Part shown: piece after piece, positions 40,683 to 49,088 of the stretch
Position numbering within the stretch: position 1 is the stretch's first letter
How the letters are laid out: each line of letters opens with the position of its first letter
Assembly: GCF_021404465.1 (NCBI RefSeq)
Contig: NZ_JABFTT010000003.1
Location: forward strand, 62,001-126,000
Length of the DNA: 64,000 bases
Direction of reading: 5' to 3'
Source: Billgrantia zhangzhouensis
GTDB taxonomy: Bacteria; Pseudomonadota; Gammaproteobacteria; Pseudomonadales; Halomonadaceae
The notes under the pieces: generated by a model
What the model saw: the letters and a program-made list of their open reading frames with translations, nothing else
Told to the model about the DNA's origin: nothing
Databases searched by the model: none
Made by a program: the position numbers and the translations under genes

Positions 40683-43442
40683 ATGCGCGAGGCCCGAACC
40701 ACCTGCCCCTACTGCGGCGTCGGCTGTGGCGTGCTGGCCAGCGTCGAGAACGAGCGGATCGTCGAGGTGCAGGGCGACCCGGAGCATCCGGCCAACTTCG
40801 GCCGGCTGTGCGTGAAGGGTTCGGCGCTGCACGAGACGCTGGGCCATCATGGCCGCCTGACCCGGCCGCGGGTTGACGGCGTCGAGACCGACTGGAACAC
40901 GGCGCTGGCCGCGGTAGCCGAGCGGCTGACGGCGGTGCAGGCCGCCCACGGCTCCCAGGCGCTGGCCGCCTACCTTTCCGGGCAGCTGCTGACCGAGGAC
41001 TATTACGTCGCCAACAAGCTGTTTAAGGGCTTTCTCGGCACGCCGCACCTGGATACCAACTCGCGGCTGTGCATGGCCTCGGCGGTGGCGGCCCACAAGC
41101 GCGCCTTCGGCGCCGATGCCGTGCCGTGCAGCTATGAGGATATCGAAGAGGCCGAACTGGTGGTGCTGGTAGGCTCCAACCTGGCCTGGAACCATCCGGT
41201 GCTCTACCAGCGGCTGAAGGTGGCCAAGCAGCGCAACCCGCTGCTGCGGGTGGTGGTGATCGACCCTCGGGTCACCGATACCTGCGAGATCGCCGACCTT
41301 TACCTGGGGCTCAAGCCGGGCAGCGATGCGCGCCTGTTCACCGGGCTGCTGGCGTGGATGGCGAAGCACAACAAGCTCGACCGGGTCTACCTGGAGGCGC
41401 ATACCCAGGGCTTCGAGGAGGCGCTTGCCGCGGCGCGGGAGCAGGATGCCGCTGTGGAGGCCATCGCCGCCGACTGCGATGTCGATGCCGAGCGCCTGGA
41501 GACCTTCTTCTACTGGTTCGCCAGCTATCTGCATGTGGTCACGCTGTTCTCCCAGGGGGTGAACCAGTCGAGCAGCGGCACCGACAAGGGCAACGCCATC
41601 ATCAACTGCCACCTGGCGGGCGGCAAGATCGGCCTGCCGGGGGCGGGACCTTTCTCGGTCACCGGCCAGCCCAACGCCATGGGCGGGCGCGAGGTGGGCG
41701 GGCTGGCCAATCAGCTGGCCGCTCATATGGACTACGACACGCCCGGCGCGCGGGACCGGGTCATGCGCTTCTGGGCCACCGAGCGGCTAGTGCCGTGCCT
41801 GCCCGAAGCGCCCGGCCACAAGGCGGTGGCGCTGTTCGAGGCGATCGAGCGCGGCGAAGTGCAGGCGCTGTGGATCATGGCCACCAACCCGGCGGTGAGC
41901 CTGCCGCGGGCCGACCGGGTGCGTGCGGCGCTGGAGAAATGCCCGCTGGTGATCGTCTCTGAGTGCATGGCCAACGCCGACCTGCTGCCCTATGCCGATA
42001 TCGTGCTGCCGGCCTCGAGCTGGGCGGAAAAGAACGGCACCGTGACCAATTCCGAGCGGCGCATCTCGCGCCAGCGCGGTATCCTGCCGCCGCCGGGAGA
42101 GGCCCGGCACGACTGGTGGATCGTCTGCGAGGTGGCCAAGCGGCTGGGCTTCGGCGAGGCGTTCGCCTATACCCATCCGTGCGAGATCTTCGACGAGCAT
42201 GCCCGGCTCTCGGGCTTCGAGAACGGTGAGGGCCCGGGCGAGAGCCACCGGCTGTTCGATATCTCCGGCCTGGCCGGGCTCGACCGCGTCGCCTACGATG
42301 CCCTGGCGCCGATCCAGTGGCCGGTCAACGCCAACGCCCCCCACGGTACCGCCCGACTGTTCACCGATGGCCGCTTTGCCACGCCGGGCGGCTGCGCGCG
42401 GTTGCTACCGGTACGTCCGCGCCCGCCGGCCCAGGCATTGGACGCGGCCCGTCCGCTGCGGCTCAATACCGGGCGCGTGCGGGATCAGTGGCACACCATG
42501 ACACGCACCGGCCGTGCGCCGCGGCTGATGAATCACCGCGCCGAGCCGTTCATCGAACTCACCCCGGAAGATGCCGCCGAATGGGGCGTGGCGGAGCATG
42601 GCCTGGCGCGCCTGGAGGGAGCGGGTGGCGACTATGTCGGCCGGGTGCGGCTGTCGCGCGGACAGCGTCGCGGCGAGGTGTTCATACCGATGCACTGGAG
42701 CGGCTACTTCAGCGGCACGGCGCGCATGGGGGCGCTGCTCGAAGCGTATCTCGATCCGGTCTCCGGCCAGCCGGAATCGAAGCACGGCGCGGTGGCGCTG
42801 GCCCCGCTGACGGTGGAATGGGAGGCCACCCTGCTGGTGGCCGACGACCTGGGCGTGGCGGAGTCGAGCTGGTGCGACGAGAGCCGCTACTGGGCGCGTA
42901 TTCCTCTGCACGGCTGCCAGCGCTGGCAGCTGGCCGGCGGCGAGCCGCCCGGGGATAAAAAAGCAGCGTCCCGCGACTGGCTGGCCTGGCTCGAGGCGAC
43001 GCTGCCGGTGGCGCCGACGCTGTGGTGCACCGATCCGGCCACCGGAAGGCTACGTGCCGCCGGAGTGGATGCCGCGGGGCGCCTGCGCTGGTGGCTGATG
43101 GCGGGGCCGCCGCTAGAGCTGCCCAACCTGGCTTGGCTCGACGCGCGCTTCGAAGAGGCGAGGGTGGGCGCGGGGCTCTCGGCGCAGCATCGCCGTCGGC
43201 TGCTGGCTGGCTGCGACGACGGCGCCGCCAATCAGGGGCCGGTGGTGTGCAGCTGCCATCAGGTGGGCCAACGCGCTATCCTAGAGGCTATCCGTGAAGG
43301 CGATGACAGCGTCGAGGCGTTGGGCGCCAGGCTGGCCTGCGGCACCCAGTGCGGAAGTTGCGTTCCTGAGCTGAAATCGTTGATCGAAGAGGAGAAGGCC
43401 CATGCGAGCGCTGAGCCAATTGAAATCACTGCTGTCGCCTGA
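40683..43442 (+). CDS. nasA: Assimilatory nitrate reductase catalytic subunit
   Basis: The product is 919 residues. It reduces nitrate to nitrite with bis-MGD molybdenum in the cytoplasm. The N-terminal [4Fe-4S] motif is 'TCPYCGVGCGVL' plus a later Cys in 'GRLCVKGSAL'. The molybdopterin domains follow ('GTDKGNAIINCHLAGGKIGLPGAGPFSVTGQPNAMGGREVG'). A C-terminal BFD-like [2Fe-2S] domain, 'VVCSCHQVGQRAILEAI...GTQCGSC', extends the enzyme as in NasA-type reductases. The ATG at 40683 follows 'AGGAG'. The cobA-like gene overlaps its 3' end by 41 bp. Confidence 0.95.
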   Translation: MREARTTCPYCGVGCGVLASVENERIVEVQGDPEHPANFGRLCVKGSALHETLGHHGRLTRPRVDGVETDWNTALAAVAERLTAVQAAHGSQALAAYLSGQLLTEDYYVANKLFKGFLGTPHLDTNSRLCMASAVAAHKRAFGADAVPCSYEDIEEAELVVLVGSNLAWNHPVLYQRLKVAKQRNPLLRVVVIDPRVTDTCEIADLYLGLKPGSDARLFTGLLAWMAKHNKLDRVYLEAHTQGFEEALAAAREQDAAVEAIAADCDVDAERLETFFYWFASYLHVVTLFSQGVNQSSSGTDKGNAIINCHLAGGKIGLPGAGPFSVTGQPNAMGGREVGGLANQLAAHMDYDTPGARDRVMRFWATERLVPCLPEAPGHKAVALFEAIERGEVQALWIMATNPAVSLPRADRVRAALEKCPLVIVSECMANADLLPYADIVLPASSWAEKNGTVTNSERRISRQRGILPPPGEARHDWWIVCEVAKRLGFGEAFAYTHPCEIFDEHARLSGFENGEGPGESHRLFDISGLAGLDRVAYDALAPIQWPVNANAPHGTARLFTDGRFATPGGCARLLPVRPRPPAQALDAARPLRLNTGRVRDQWHTMTRTGRAPRLMNHRAEPFIELTPEDAAEWGVAEHGLARLEGAGGDYVGRVRLSRGQRRGEVFIPMHWSGYFSGTARMGALLEAYLDPVSGQPESKHGAVALAPLTVEWEATLLVADDLGVAESSWCDESRYWARIPLHGCQRWQLAGGEPPGDKKAASRDWLAWLEATLPVAPTLWCTDPATGRLRAAGVDAAGRLRWWLMAGPPLELPNLAWLDARFEEARVGAGLSAQHRRRLLAGCDDGAANQGPVVCSCHQVGQRAILEAIREGDDSVEALGARLACGTQCGSCVPELKSLIEEEKAHASAEPIEITAVA

Positions 43443-44349
43443 GCTGTGGCGTTGGGCGCAGCGGCCCCGGGCACTGGGGCAGGCGGCGTTCTCACGGCTG
43501 CACGGCCTGGGCCATATCGTGCGATCGCCGTTCGGCCGTTCCACGCGCGTCGAGGCACCCACCCTGACCCTGGACGGCGAGTGTCGCGCCGGTCGGGTCT
43601 ACCTGGTGGGGGCGGGCAGTGGTGATGTCGAGCTGCTCACGCTCAAGGCCGCGCGCCTGCTGCAGCAGGCCGAGGCGGTAGTTTACGACCGCCTGGTGGG
43701 CGAGGACGTGCTGGCGCTGATTCCCGCCGGCCACGAGCGCTACTACGTGGGCAAGGAGCGTGGCCACCACAGCGTGCCCCAGGCCGAGATCGGTGCCTTG
43801 CTGGTGAAGCTGGCGCGGGAGGGCAAGTCGGTGGTGCGGCTCAAGGGCGGCGACCCCGGCGTGTTCGGGCGCATGGGCGAGGAACTCGCCGCGTTGGCCG
43901 AAGCCGGGATAGAGGCAGAGATCGTGCCCGGTATCACCGCCGCTTCGGCCGCCGCCGCCGGCATGGGTATCCCGCTGACCGACCGCGCCCATTCCCAGCA
44001 GCTGCGCTTCATTACCGCCCAACTGTGCCGCAAGGGCGGCGAGCCTGACTGGGCCACCCTGGCGCGCCAGGACGAGACGCTGATCTTCTACATGGGCCTG
44101 ACCAAGGTCGAGGCCATCTGTGCCGGGCTGCGCCGTAATGGACTGCCCGACGACTGGCCGATCATGCTGGTGGCCAACGCCAGCCTGCCCGAGCAGGCCT
44201 CGCTGGTGGGCACCCTGGCCGATATGCCGGAGAAGCTGGCCGCCTCGCCGCTGCCTTCGCCCTGCCTGATCGTGGTGGGTAGCGTGGTACGCATGGTGGC
44301 GACCAGCACGGCGCGAACCGCGATCGCGCAAGGCAATACCACGAGCTAA
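43402..44349 (+). CDS. cobA: Uroporphyrinogen-III C-methyltransferase
   Basis: This 315-residue SUMT domain protein has 'VYLVGAGSGDVELLTLKAARLLQQAEAVVYDRLV', 'RLKGGDPGVFGRMGEE' and 'VPGITAASAAAAGMGIPLTDR'. It makes precorrin-2 from uroporphyrinogen III, the precursor of siroheme for NirB. About 60 extra residues precede the domain and carry no clear signature. It overlaps nasA by 41 bp, indicating co-regulated synthesis of reductase and cofactor. The CysG dehydrogenase/ferrochelatase part is absent. Confidence 0.92.
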   Translation: MRALSQLKSLLSPELWRWAQRPRALGQAAFSRLHGLGHIVRSPFGRSTRVEAPTLTLDGECRAGRVYLVGAGSGDVELLTLKAARLLQQAEAVVYDRLVGEDVLALIPAGHERYYVGKERGHHSVPQAEIGALLVKLAREGKSVVRLKGGDPGVFGRMGEELAALAEAGIEAEIVPGITAASAAAAGMGIPLTDRAHSQQLRFITAQLCRKGGEPDWATLARQDETLIFYMGLTKVEAICAGLRRNGLPDDWPIMLVANASLPEQASLVGTLADMPEKLAASPLPSPCLIVVGSVVRMVATSTARTAIAQGNTTS

Positions 44350-44376
44350 TCCAATCCCACGAACTAATCCTATGAA

Positions 44377-45201
44377 CTAGGCCCGCGAGCCCGAACTGGG
44401 GCGTTGGCGGCGAGCGGCGAGGGCATGCACGAGCTGTGTCTTGTTCATGCTCGAGCGGCCGTCGATATCACGCTCGCTGGCCAGCCGGTATAGTTCGTCC
44501 TTGCTTTTTGCTTCGAGTTTCGTTGCATCGCCGTCCGGCTGTCGCCTGTCGGGCTCGGCGCTGCCGTTATCGCTGTCTCTGCCGTTGCTGCTACGGTTAT
44601 TTCCCTGCTGTGCGATCTGCTCCTTCACGGCTTCCAGCAATTCCTCCCGCTTCATCTTGGAAGTGCCGGAGAGTCCGTACTCCTTCGCCATATCGAGCAG
44701 TTCGGCCTTGGTGCGCAGGTTGAGCCCGTACACGTGCTCGTGCTCGCCCACGCTGAAGGGGAGCGGCTCGGCGGCGTCGGCTGCCTTGAGTTCCTCGATC
44801 ACCTGTTCGAGATACTCGATTACCTTCTTGCGCTGGGCTCGCTCGCTGACGTTCCAGGCCGCGCTGCTGGCCCGCTTGTGGGCCACCTTGAATTTCCTGC
44901 CCTCCATGCAGGTCGTGTAGCTGTTGGCGTCGAGCTTGTCGACGCGCTGGTGGGATACGATCAGCCAGTTGTACTCCGTACCGATGGGGGCGCCCGACTC
45001 CTCGGGAGCGCGGGCTGCCCGTCGTTTGGTGGTCTGGTAGGAGATTTCCCACTCATCGGGGGTAATCTTGCGCTCGCGCCATTCGCCCTGGTCGTAATAC
45101 CACTTGTGCGAGCGACCGACTTTCATCCCCGAGTAGCCTTTGCCCTGGTGCTGCTTGAGGCGATCGTAGCCCTGTGGCTTGCGCTTGCTGTCGGCAGTCA
45201 T
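44377..45201 (-). CDS. Rho-N/SAP-like domain protein
   Basis: The product is 274 residues. The N-terminal ~130 are of unassigned fold with 'HKWYYDQGEWRERKITPDEWE'. Two copies of a Rho N-terminal-like/SAP motif follow: 'TKAELLDMAKEYGLSGTSKMKREELLEAV' and 'SKDELYRLASERDIDGRSSMNKTQLVHALA'. These are small nucleic-acid-binding helical modules. A Ser/Asn/Asp-rich linker separates them. The start at 45201 has 'AGGGAGG' upstream and is preferred over a longer frame. Confidence 0.75.
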   Translation of the reverse strand: MTADSKRKPQGYDRLKQHQGKGYSGMKVGRSHKWYYDQGEWRERKITPDEWEISYQTTKRRAARAPEESGAPIGTEYNWLIVSHQRVDKLDANSYTTCMEGRKFKVAHKRASSAAWNVSERAQRKKVIEYLEQVIEELKAADAAEPLPFSVGEHEHVYGLNLRTKAELLDMAKEYGLSGTSKMKREELLEAVKEQIAQQGNNRSSNGRDSDNGSAEPDRRQPDGDATKLEAKSKDELYRLASERDIDGRSSMNKTQLVHALAARRQRPSSGSRA

Positions 45202-45377
45202 CGCTGAACCTCCCTGGTTGCGTTCGATGTGCACGCCTGGTCCTGGGGTGCTCCATAGAGGCAGCATAGCTGACGAAGTTCCTGGCAACCGGGCCATGCC
45301 TGAAGCTTCTGCTAGGCTAGGCCACAGGCGCCCGGAATGGCGCGGGCGGATCCCGCCGCAAGCGACAAGGAGCAGAC

Positions 45378-46457
45378 ATGGCCGACAAGGAGAGTGGCGT
45401 CGAAACGGTTTCCCGGTTCTCGCGGCGCGTTCTGACCGTGGTCGGAATCGCCAGCCTGGTGGCGATTCTGCTCTATTTTGCCGCTCAACTGCTCGACGTA
45501 CTGTTGCTGGTGTTCGCCGGTGTGCTCTTTGCCGTGGCGATCGATGGTGTGGTGCGTCTGTGCCAGCGTTACTTGCCGCTCTCGCGACAGTGGGCCCTTG
45601 CGCTGGCGCTGCTGACGATCTGTCTGCTGCTGGTTGGGTTGGGGGTATTGATCGGCCCGCGCCTCGGGGAGCAACTGCCGCAGTTGATTACGGAGCTCCC
45701 CCAGGCATTCCAGCAGCTAGTGACCAATCTGCGCGAGCTGCCCGGCATCGAGGCGTTAATGGCTGAGGTGGAGGAGCCGGCTCAGCTCCTCGGCCAGCCG
45801 GTCATCGATCACTTCACCGGCTTCTTCTCCACCACTTTCGGCGCCATTGCCAGCTTCTTCCTGATTCTGCTGATCGGCTTCTACCTGGTGCTCAGCCCTA
45901 CCAAGTACGTCGGCAATGTGGTGTTACTTTGCCCTCCCGCTCATCGCGAGCGTCTGCAGCAGGTGTTGTGCATGCAGGGGCGGGCGTTGCGCCTATGGCT
46001 GCTGAGCCGGCTGGTGTCGATGGTCTTCGTGGGAGTGTCGGTGGCGATAGGGTTGGCCTTCCTGGGGGTGCCGATGGCCGGTGCGCTGGGCCTGGTTGCC
46101 GGATTGTTCACCTTCATTCCCTACCTGGGTCCGATCATCGGTGCCATCCCCACCATACTGATTGCCCTACTCGAGTCGCCGCAGCTGGCGCTGTATGCCG
46201 TGGTGCTCTATTTCGTGGTGGAGACGCTGGAGTCCAACCTGGTGATGCCTCTTGCCGCCAAGGGCATGGTGCGCCTGCCCCCTGCCTATACCGTCATCGT
46301 ACAGCTGGCCGGTGCCGCGGTAGCCGGCGTGGCTGGGGTGATTCTCTCCGCACCGCTGGCGGTGGTGGCGGTGGTGGCCGTGCAGATGCTCTACGTCGAG
46401 GATGTGCTGGGCGATGAGGTAAAGGTATTGGGGCAGGGACAAGGACAGGACAAGTGA
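45378..46457 (+). CDS. AI-2E/PerM-family membrane protein
   Basis: This 359-residue protein has about seven hydrophobic helices in the AI-2E transporter family pattern: N-terminal 'VASLVAILLYFAAQLLDVLLLVFAGVLFA', a central amphipathic region, and 'GLVAGLFTFIPYLGPIIGAIPTILIALL', a well-conserved motif. Members export autoinducer-2 or act as Na+/H+ antiporters; the specific role here is unknown. 'AAGGAG' lies 9 bp before the ATG at 45378. Confidence 0.85.
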   Translation: MADKESGVETVSRFSRRVLTVVGIASLVAILLYFAAQLLDVLLLVFAGVLFAVAIDGVVRLCQRYLPLSRQWALALALLTICLLLVGLGVLIGPRLGEQLPQLITELPQAFQQLVTNLRELPGIEALMAEVEEPAQLLGQPVIDHFTGFFSTTFGAIASFFLILLIGFYLVLSPTKYVGNVVLLCPPAHRERLQQVLCMQGRALRLWLLSRLVSMVFVGVSVAIGLAFLGVPMAGALGLVAGLFTFIPYLGPIIGAIPTILIALLESPQLALYAVVLYFVVETLESNLVMPLAAKGMVRLPPAYTVIVQLAGAAVAGVAGVILSAPLAVVAVVAVQMLYVEDVLGDEVKVLGQGQGQDK

Positions 46458-46460
46458 CGG

Positions 46461-46523
46461 TCAGGCTTCGTCGTTGACCAGCAGCAGCCTGGCGGGTACG
46501 ACTTTCTGCGCCACGTCTTCCAT
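46461..46523 (-). CDS. Possible 20-residue microprotein
   Basis: On the minus strand an ATG at 46523 is preceded by 'GGGAGGGAACTGC', a near-ideal Shine-Dalgarno. It opens a frame of 20 codons (MEDVAQKVVP...) ending TGA. The peptide has a charged start, a hydrophobic middle (RLLLV) and an acidic end. It may be a real small protein, a leader peptide or chance; there is no homology I can name. Confidence 0.35.
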   Translation of the reverse strand: MEDVAQKVVPARLLLVNDEA

Positions 46524-46646
46524 GCAGTTCCCTCCCTTCCCGGTGAAGCATTGCGCCGACAGCGGCCTCAATTAAGGTATCGGCGGGAAGGAAGGGAGCT
46601 TGAGGGAACGTCTCTGGGAAAGTTTCTGGGCAAGTATCTGGAAGTT

Positions 46647-47132
46647 TTAGCCCTGTAGATGGGCCAGTACGGTATCCACGCTGCTCTTGTCGACCACGCC
46701 TCGCTCGGTGTCGATGCCCACGTAGGTCACCACGCCATCTTCGGCGATCAGTGCGAAGCGCAGGCTGCGCACGCCCATGCAGGCGCCACTGGCGTCCTTT
46801 TCCATGCCCAGGGCACGGGTGAATTCGGCGTTGCCGTCGGCCAGCATCAGGATCGCCTCGGCGTTCTGGTCCTGCTGCCAGGCGCGCATCACGAAGGCGT
46901 CGTTGACTGCCATGCAGGCCAGGGTGTCGACCTTTTCCAGCACCTTGTCGGCCTTGATCACGAAGCCGGGCATGTGAGTGTTGGAACAGCCTGGGGTGAA
47001 GGCGCCGGGGACGCCGAACAGCACGACGAGCTTGCCAGCGAAGAGTTCGCCGGTGGAAATGTCCTCGGGCCCGTCGGGACCGTTGGTCTTGATGGTGACA
47101 TCAGGGATCTTGTCGCCTACGGAAATGGGCAT
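46647..47132 (-). CDS. Type 5 peroxiredoxin
   Basis: This 161-residue thioredoxin-fold protein has the peroxidatic Cys in 'LFGVPGAFTPGCSNTHMPGF'. The second half, 'LACMAVNDAFVMRAWQQDQNAEAILMLADGNAEFTRALG', is typical of Prx5-type peroxiredoxins that reduce hydrogen and alkyl peroxides using glutathione/glutaredoxin or thioredoxin. The start at 47132 gives the family length. Confidence 0.92.
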   Translation of the reverse strand: MPISVGDKIPDVTIKTNGPDGPEDISTGELFAGKLVVLFGVPGAFTPGCSNTHMPGFVIKADKVLEKVDTLACMAVNDAFVMRAWQQDQNAEAILMLADGNAEFTRALGMEKDASGACMGVRSLRFALIAEDGVVTYVGIDTERGVVDKSSVDTVLAHLQG

Positions 47133-47212
47133 GGGCAGCTCCTGTTCATCTCTTCGGTGGGAACACTGTAGTGCAATTTGGCAGCCGGGTGCGTTGCCGA
47201 GTGTAGCGACGA

Positions 47213-47635
47213 TCAACTGCCCTGGTAGGCATCGAAGACTTCCTGGCCGGTCATATTGTGGGTCTCGTTGGCAAAGCGGTAGTACTCCGGCTTCTGATCG
47301 ATGAAGATCTGGCTGTCGAAGTTCCATGCTTCGCCGCCATCGACCAGGCCCACGGGAATGGCATAATGATCGCCGGCCTTGAGACGATAGAAGAGATGAG
47401 TGCCGCAACGCCGGCAGAAGCCGCGCTCGGCCCAATCCGATGAGGCATAGACCGTGACGTTCTCCTCGCCTTCGACCTCGACGTCACTGACCGACTCCAG
47501 CGCCAGCAGCGGTCCGCCTCCCCAGGTGCGGCACATGTCGCAGTGGCAGGCGCCGACGTTCTGCTTGTTGACTGCCACGGCAACTTTTACCGCTCCGCAG
47601 AGGCAACTGCCGCGTGCATTCATTCCGTCTTTCAT
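47213..47635 (-). CDS. GFA-domain (CENP-V-like) zinc protein
   Basis: This 140-residue protein has the GFA zinc ligands: 'GSCLCGAVKV', 'ACHCDMCRTWGGGP' and 'GFCRRCGTHLFYRL'. The family includes glutathione-dependent formaldehyde-activating enzymes, but many members have other or unknown roles. It is preceded by 'AGGAGCG'. It lies 80 bp upstream of the peroxiredoxin gene on the same strand. Confidence 0.88.
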   Translation of the reverse strand: MKDGMNARGSCLCGAVKVAVAVNKQNVGACHCDMCRTWGGGPLLALESVSDVEVEGEENVTVYASSDWAERGFCRRCGTHLFYRLKAGDHYAIPVGLVDGGEAWNFDSQIFIDQKPEYYRFANETHNMTGQEVFDAYQGS

Positions 47636-47737
47636 ATCGCTCCTCCTTTCATTATGGAAGCGGCGAGCGCCATGTCGCCCAAGTCAGTAGTGTAGTCATA
47701 GCACACTCGCCTTTACCGTATTTGGCTGATGGGCCCT

Positions 47738-48625
47738 TCAGTCAGCATGTTCCCGAATCAACGCGCGCAGCGCCGTGGCCGAAGCCGAGAGCGGATGACG
47801 GTGGCGCATGACGATACCCAGTGGTCTTTCTACGTCGGGTGTCGTCAACGGCCGATATTCGATGCCTTCGGTAGCGATCTGGCGAAAACTCAGTTGTGGC
47901 AGCACGCTGATGCCGAGGCCCGCAGCCACCATGCGGCCTACGGTGGCGATCTGGCTGGCGTCGCACAGGATCGAAAGCGGCGCGTCCACCTCGGCCATGA
48001 TGCGGTCGATGTCCTGGCGTGAGCTGGAGAGGCGGCTGATGCCGATGAATGGGTATTCAGCGAGCTGCGCCCAGCGCACGCTGGGCTGCTCGAGTAGCGA
48101 ATGACCACTGGGGCAGACCGCCACGTAGCGATCCACCAGCACCGGCTCGAAGGCCAGCTCCTCGGTGTCATGAGGGGCCACGGAAAGCCCCAGGTCGGCG
48201 CGCCCCTCGCGCACCAGTTGGCTGACCTGCTCGGCCAGCACGTCGTGCAGGCTCAGGTTGATGCGTGGGTAACGAGCGTGAAAGGTAGCGATGATGCCCG
48301 GCAGCAGCCCCGCCGCCAGGGTGGGAAGGGCGGCCACGGTGACCTTGCCGCGTTGCTTGGAAAAGCGTTCCTCAAGATCCTCGAAGGCTTCCGTCCAGTC
48401 GTTGAGCAGACGAATGGCCACGGGGAGAAAGGCTTCGCCTTCCGGGGTCAGCGATAGCTGGCGGGTAGTGCGCGAGAACAGCGAGCCACCCACGCTCTCT
48501 TCCAGCTTGCGCAGGGCAATGGAGATGGCGGGCTGGGAAAGGTGAATGCGCTCGCTGGCCTCGGCGAGACTGCGCGATTGCGCCACGGCCACGAAAGCGC
48601 TGAGCTGCCGGATGCTGGGTTTCAT
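47738..48625 (-). CDS. LysR-family transcriptional regulator
   Basis: The product is about 295 residues from the ATG at 48625. The N-terminal HTH ('IRQLSAFVAVAQSRSLAEASERIHLSQPAISIALRKLEE') is followed by a substrate-binding domain ('GVADLGLSVAPHDTEELAFEPVLVDRYVAVCPSGH'-type pattern). Its start region is duplicated at 51188-51235. It is transcribed away from the TRAP-transporter block, whose expression it probably controls. The effector is unknown. Confidence 0.9.
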   Translation of the reverse strand: MKPSIRQLSAFVAVAQSRSLAEASERIHLSQPAISIALRKLEESVGGSLFSRTTRQLSLTPEGEAFLPVAIRLLNDWTEAFEDLEERFSKQRGKVTVAALPTLAAGLLPGIIATFHARYPRINLSLHDVLAEQVSQLVREGRADLGLSVAPHDTEELAFEPVLVDRYVAVCPSGHSLLEQPSVRWAQLAEYPFIGISRLSSSRQDIDRIMAEVDAPLSILCDASQIATVGRMVAAGLGISVLPQLSFRQIATEGIEYRPLTTPDVERPLGIVMRHRHPLSASATALRALIREHAD

Positions 48626-48798
48626 TTGGAAAGTAAAACACAAATTAAAAACAATTCAATAGTCAAAACATAGTGCTCTCTTCATGCTGCTATTTGGGGC
48701 AACCCCATGCGCAGCATGACAACAAGAAGCCCGCAAAGCCGGGCTCAAAGGAGCCACTCATGAAAACACTGCTCACCGCAGCGGTCGCTAGTGCCGCC
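48582..48798. repeat. Imperfect direct repeat, copy A
   Basis: About 215 bp covering the first codons of the lysR gene, the AT-rich intergenic region (including TAAAAACAATTCAATAGTC) and the start of a TRAP-binding-protein signal peptide. It is repeated at 51188-51413 with scattered differences and an 18-bp length difference near the start codon. Confidence 0.85.
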
Positions 48799-49042
48799 AT
48801 TCATAGCCTACCGCGCCAAGGACTGGCAGCCGATCGAATGCGAGGTCGCAGCGAATCGTATCGTTGTGCACTTCGGTGCCCACATGGTGGGCTAGGTCAT
48901 ACGCTACGCGCTGCCACAACTACACGCGCTAAATTTCGTGCCGAAGGGAATGCCGCATGGCGGCGTCACACGGTCGCTTGCACTCGACGCCCACGGCAAG
49001 TGCCTCGACTCGGTGATCCTGGAGATCGTCGGCGCGTGCTGA
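48760..49042 (+). pseudogene. Chimeric remnant: TAXI signal-peptide start plus AtuA C-terminal domain relic
   Basis: From the ATG at 48760, 'MKTLLTAAVASAA' matches the start of the downstream TRAP binding protein. In another frame, from about 48800 to 49042, the DNA encodes a broken AtuA-like C-terminal domain: 'VVHFGAH', an in-frame TAG at 48893, then 'RYALPQLHALNFVPKG' and 'GGVTRSLALDAHGKCLDSV'. The latter matches the intact AtuA C-terminal-type gene at 55731. This is the scar of a recombination that brought in foreign DNA. Confidence 0.72.
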
Positions 49043-49088
49043 TCGTCGGCGTTGGAGAGGCGCAATCAAGGCGGGGAGGCAATTCGGC

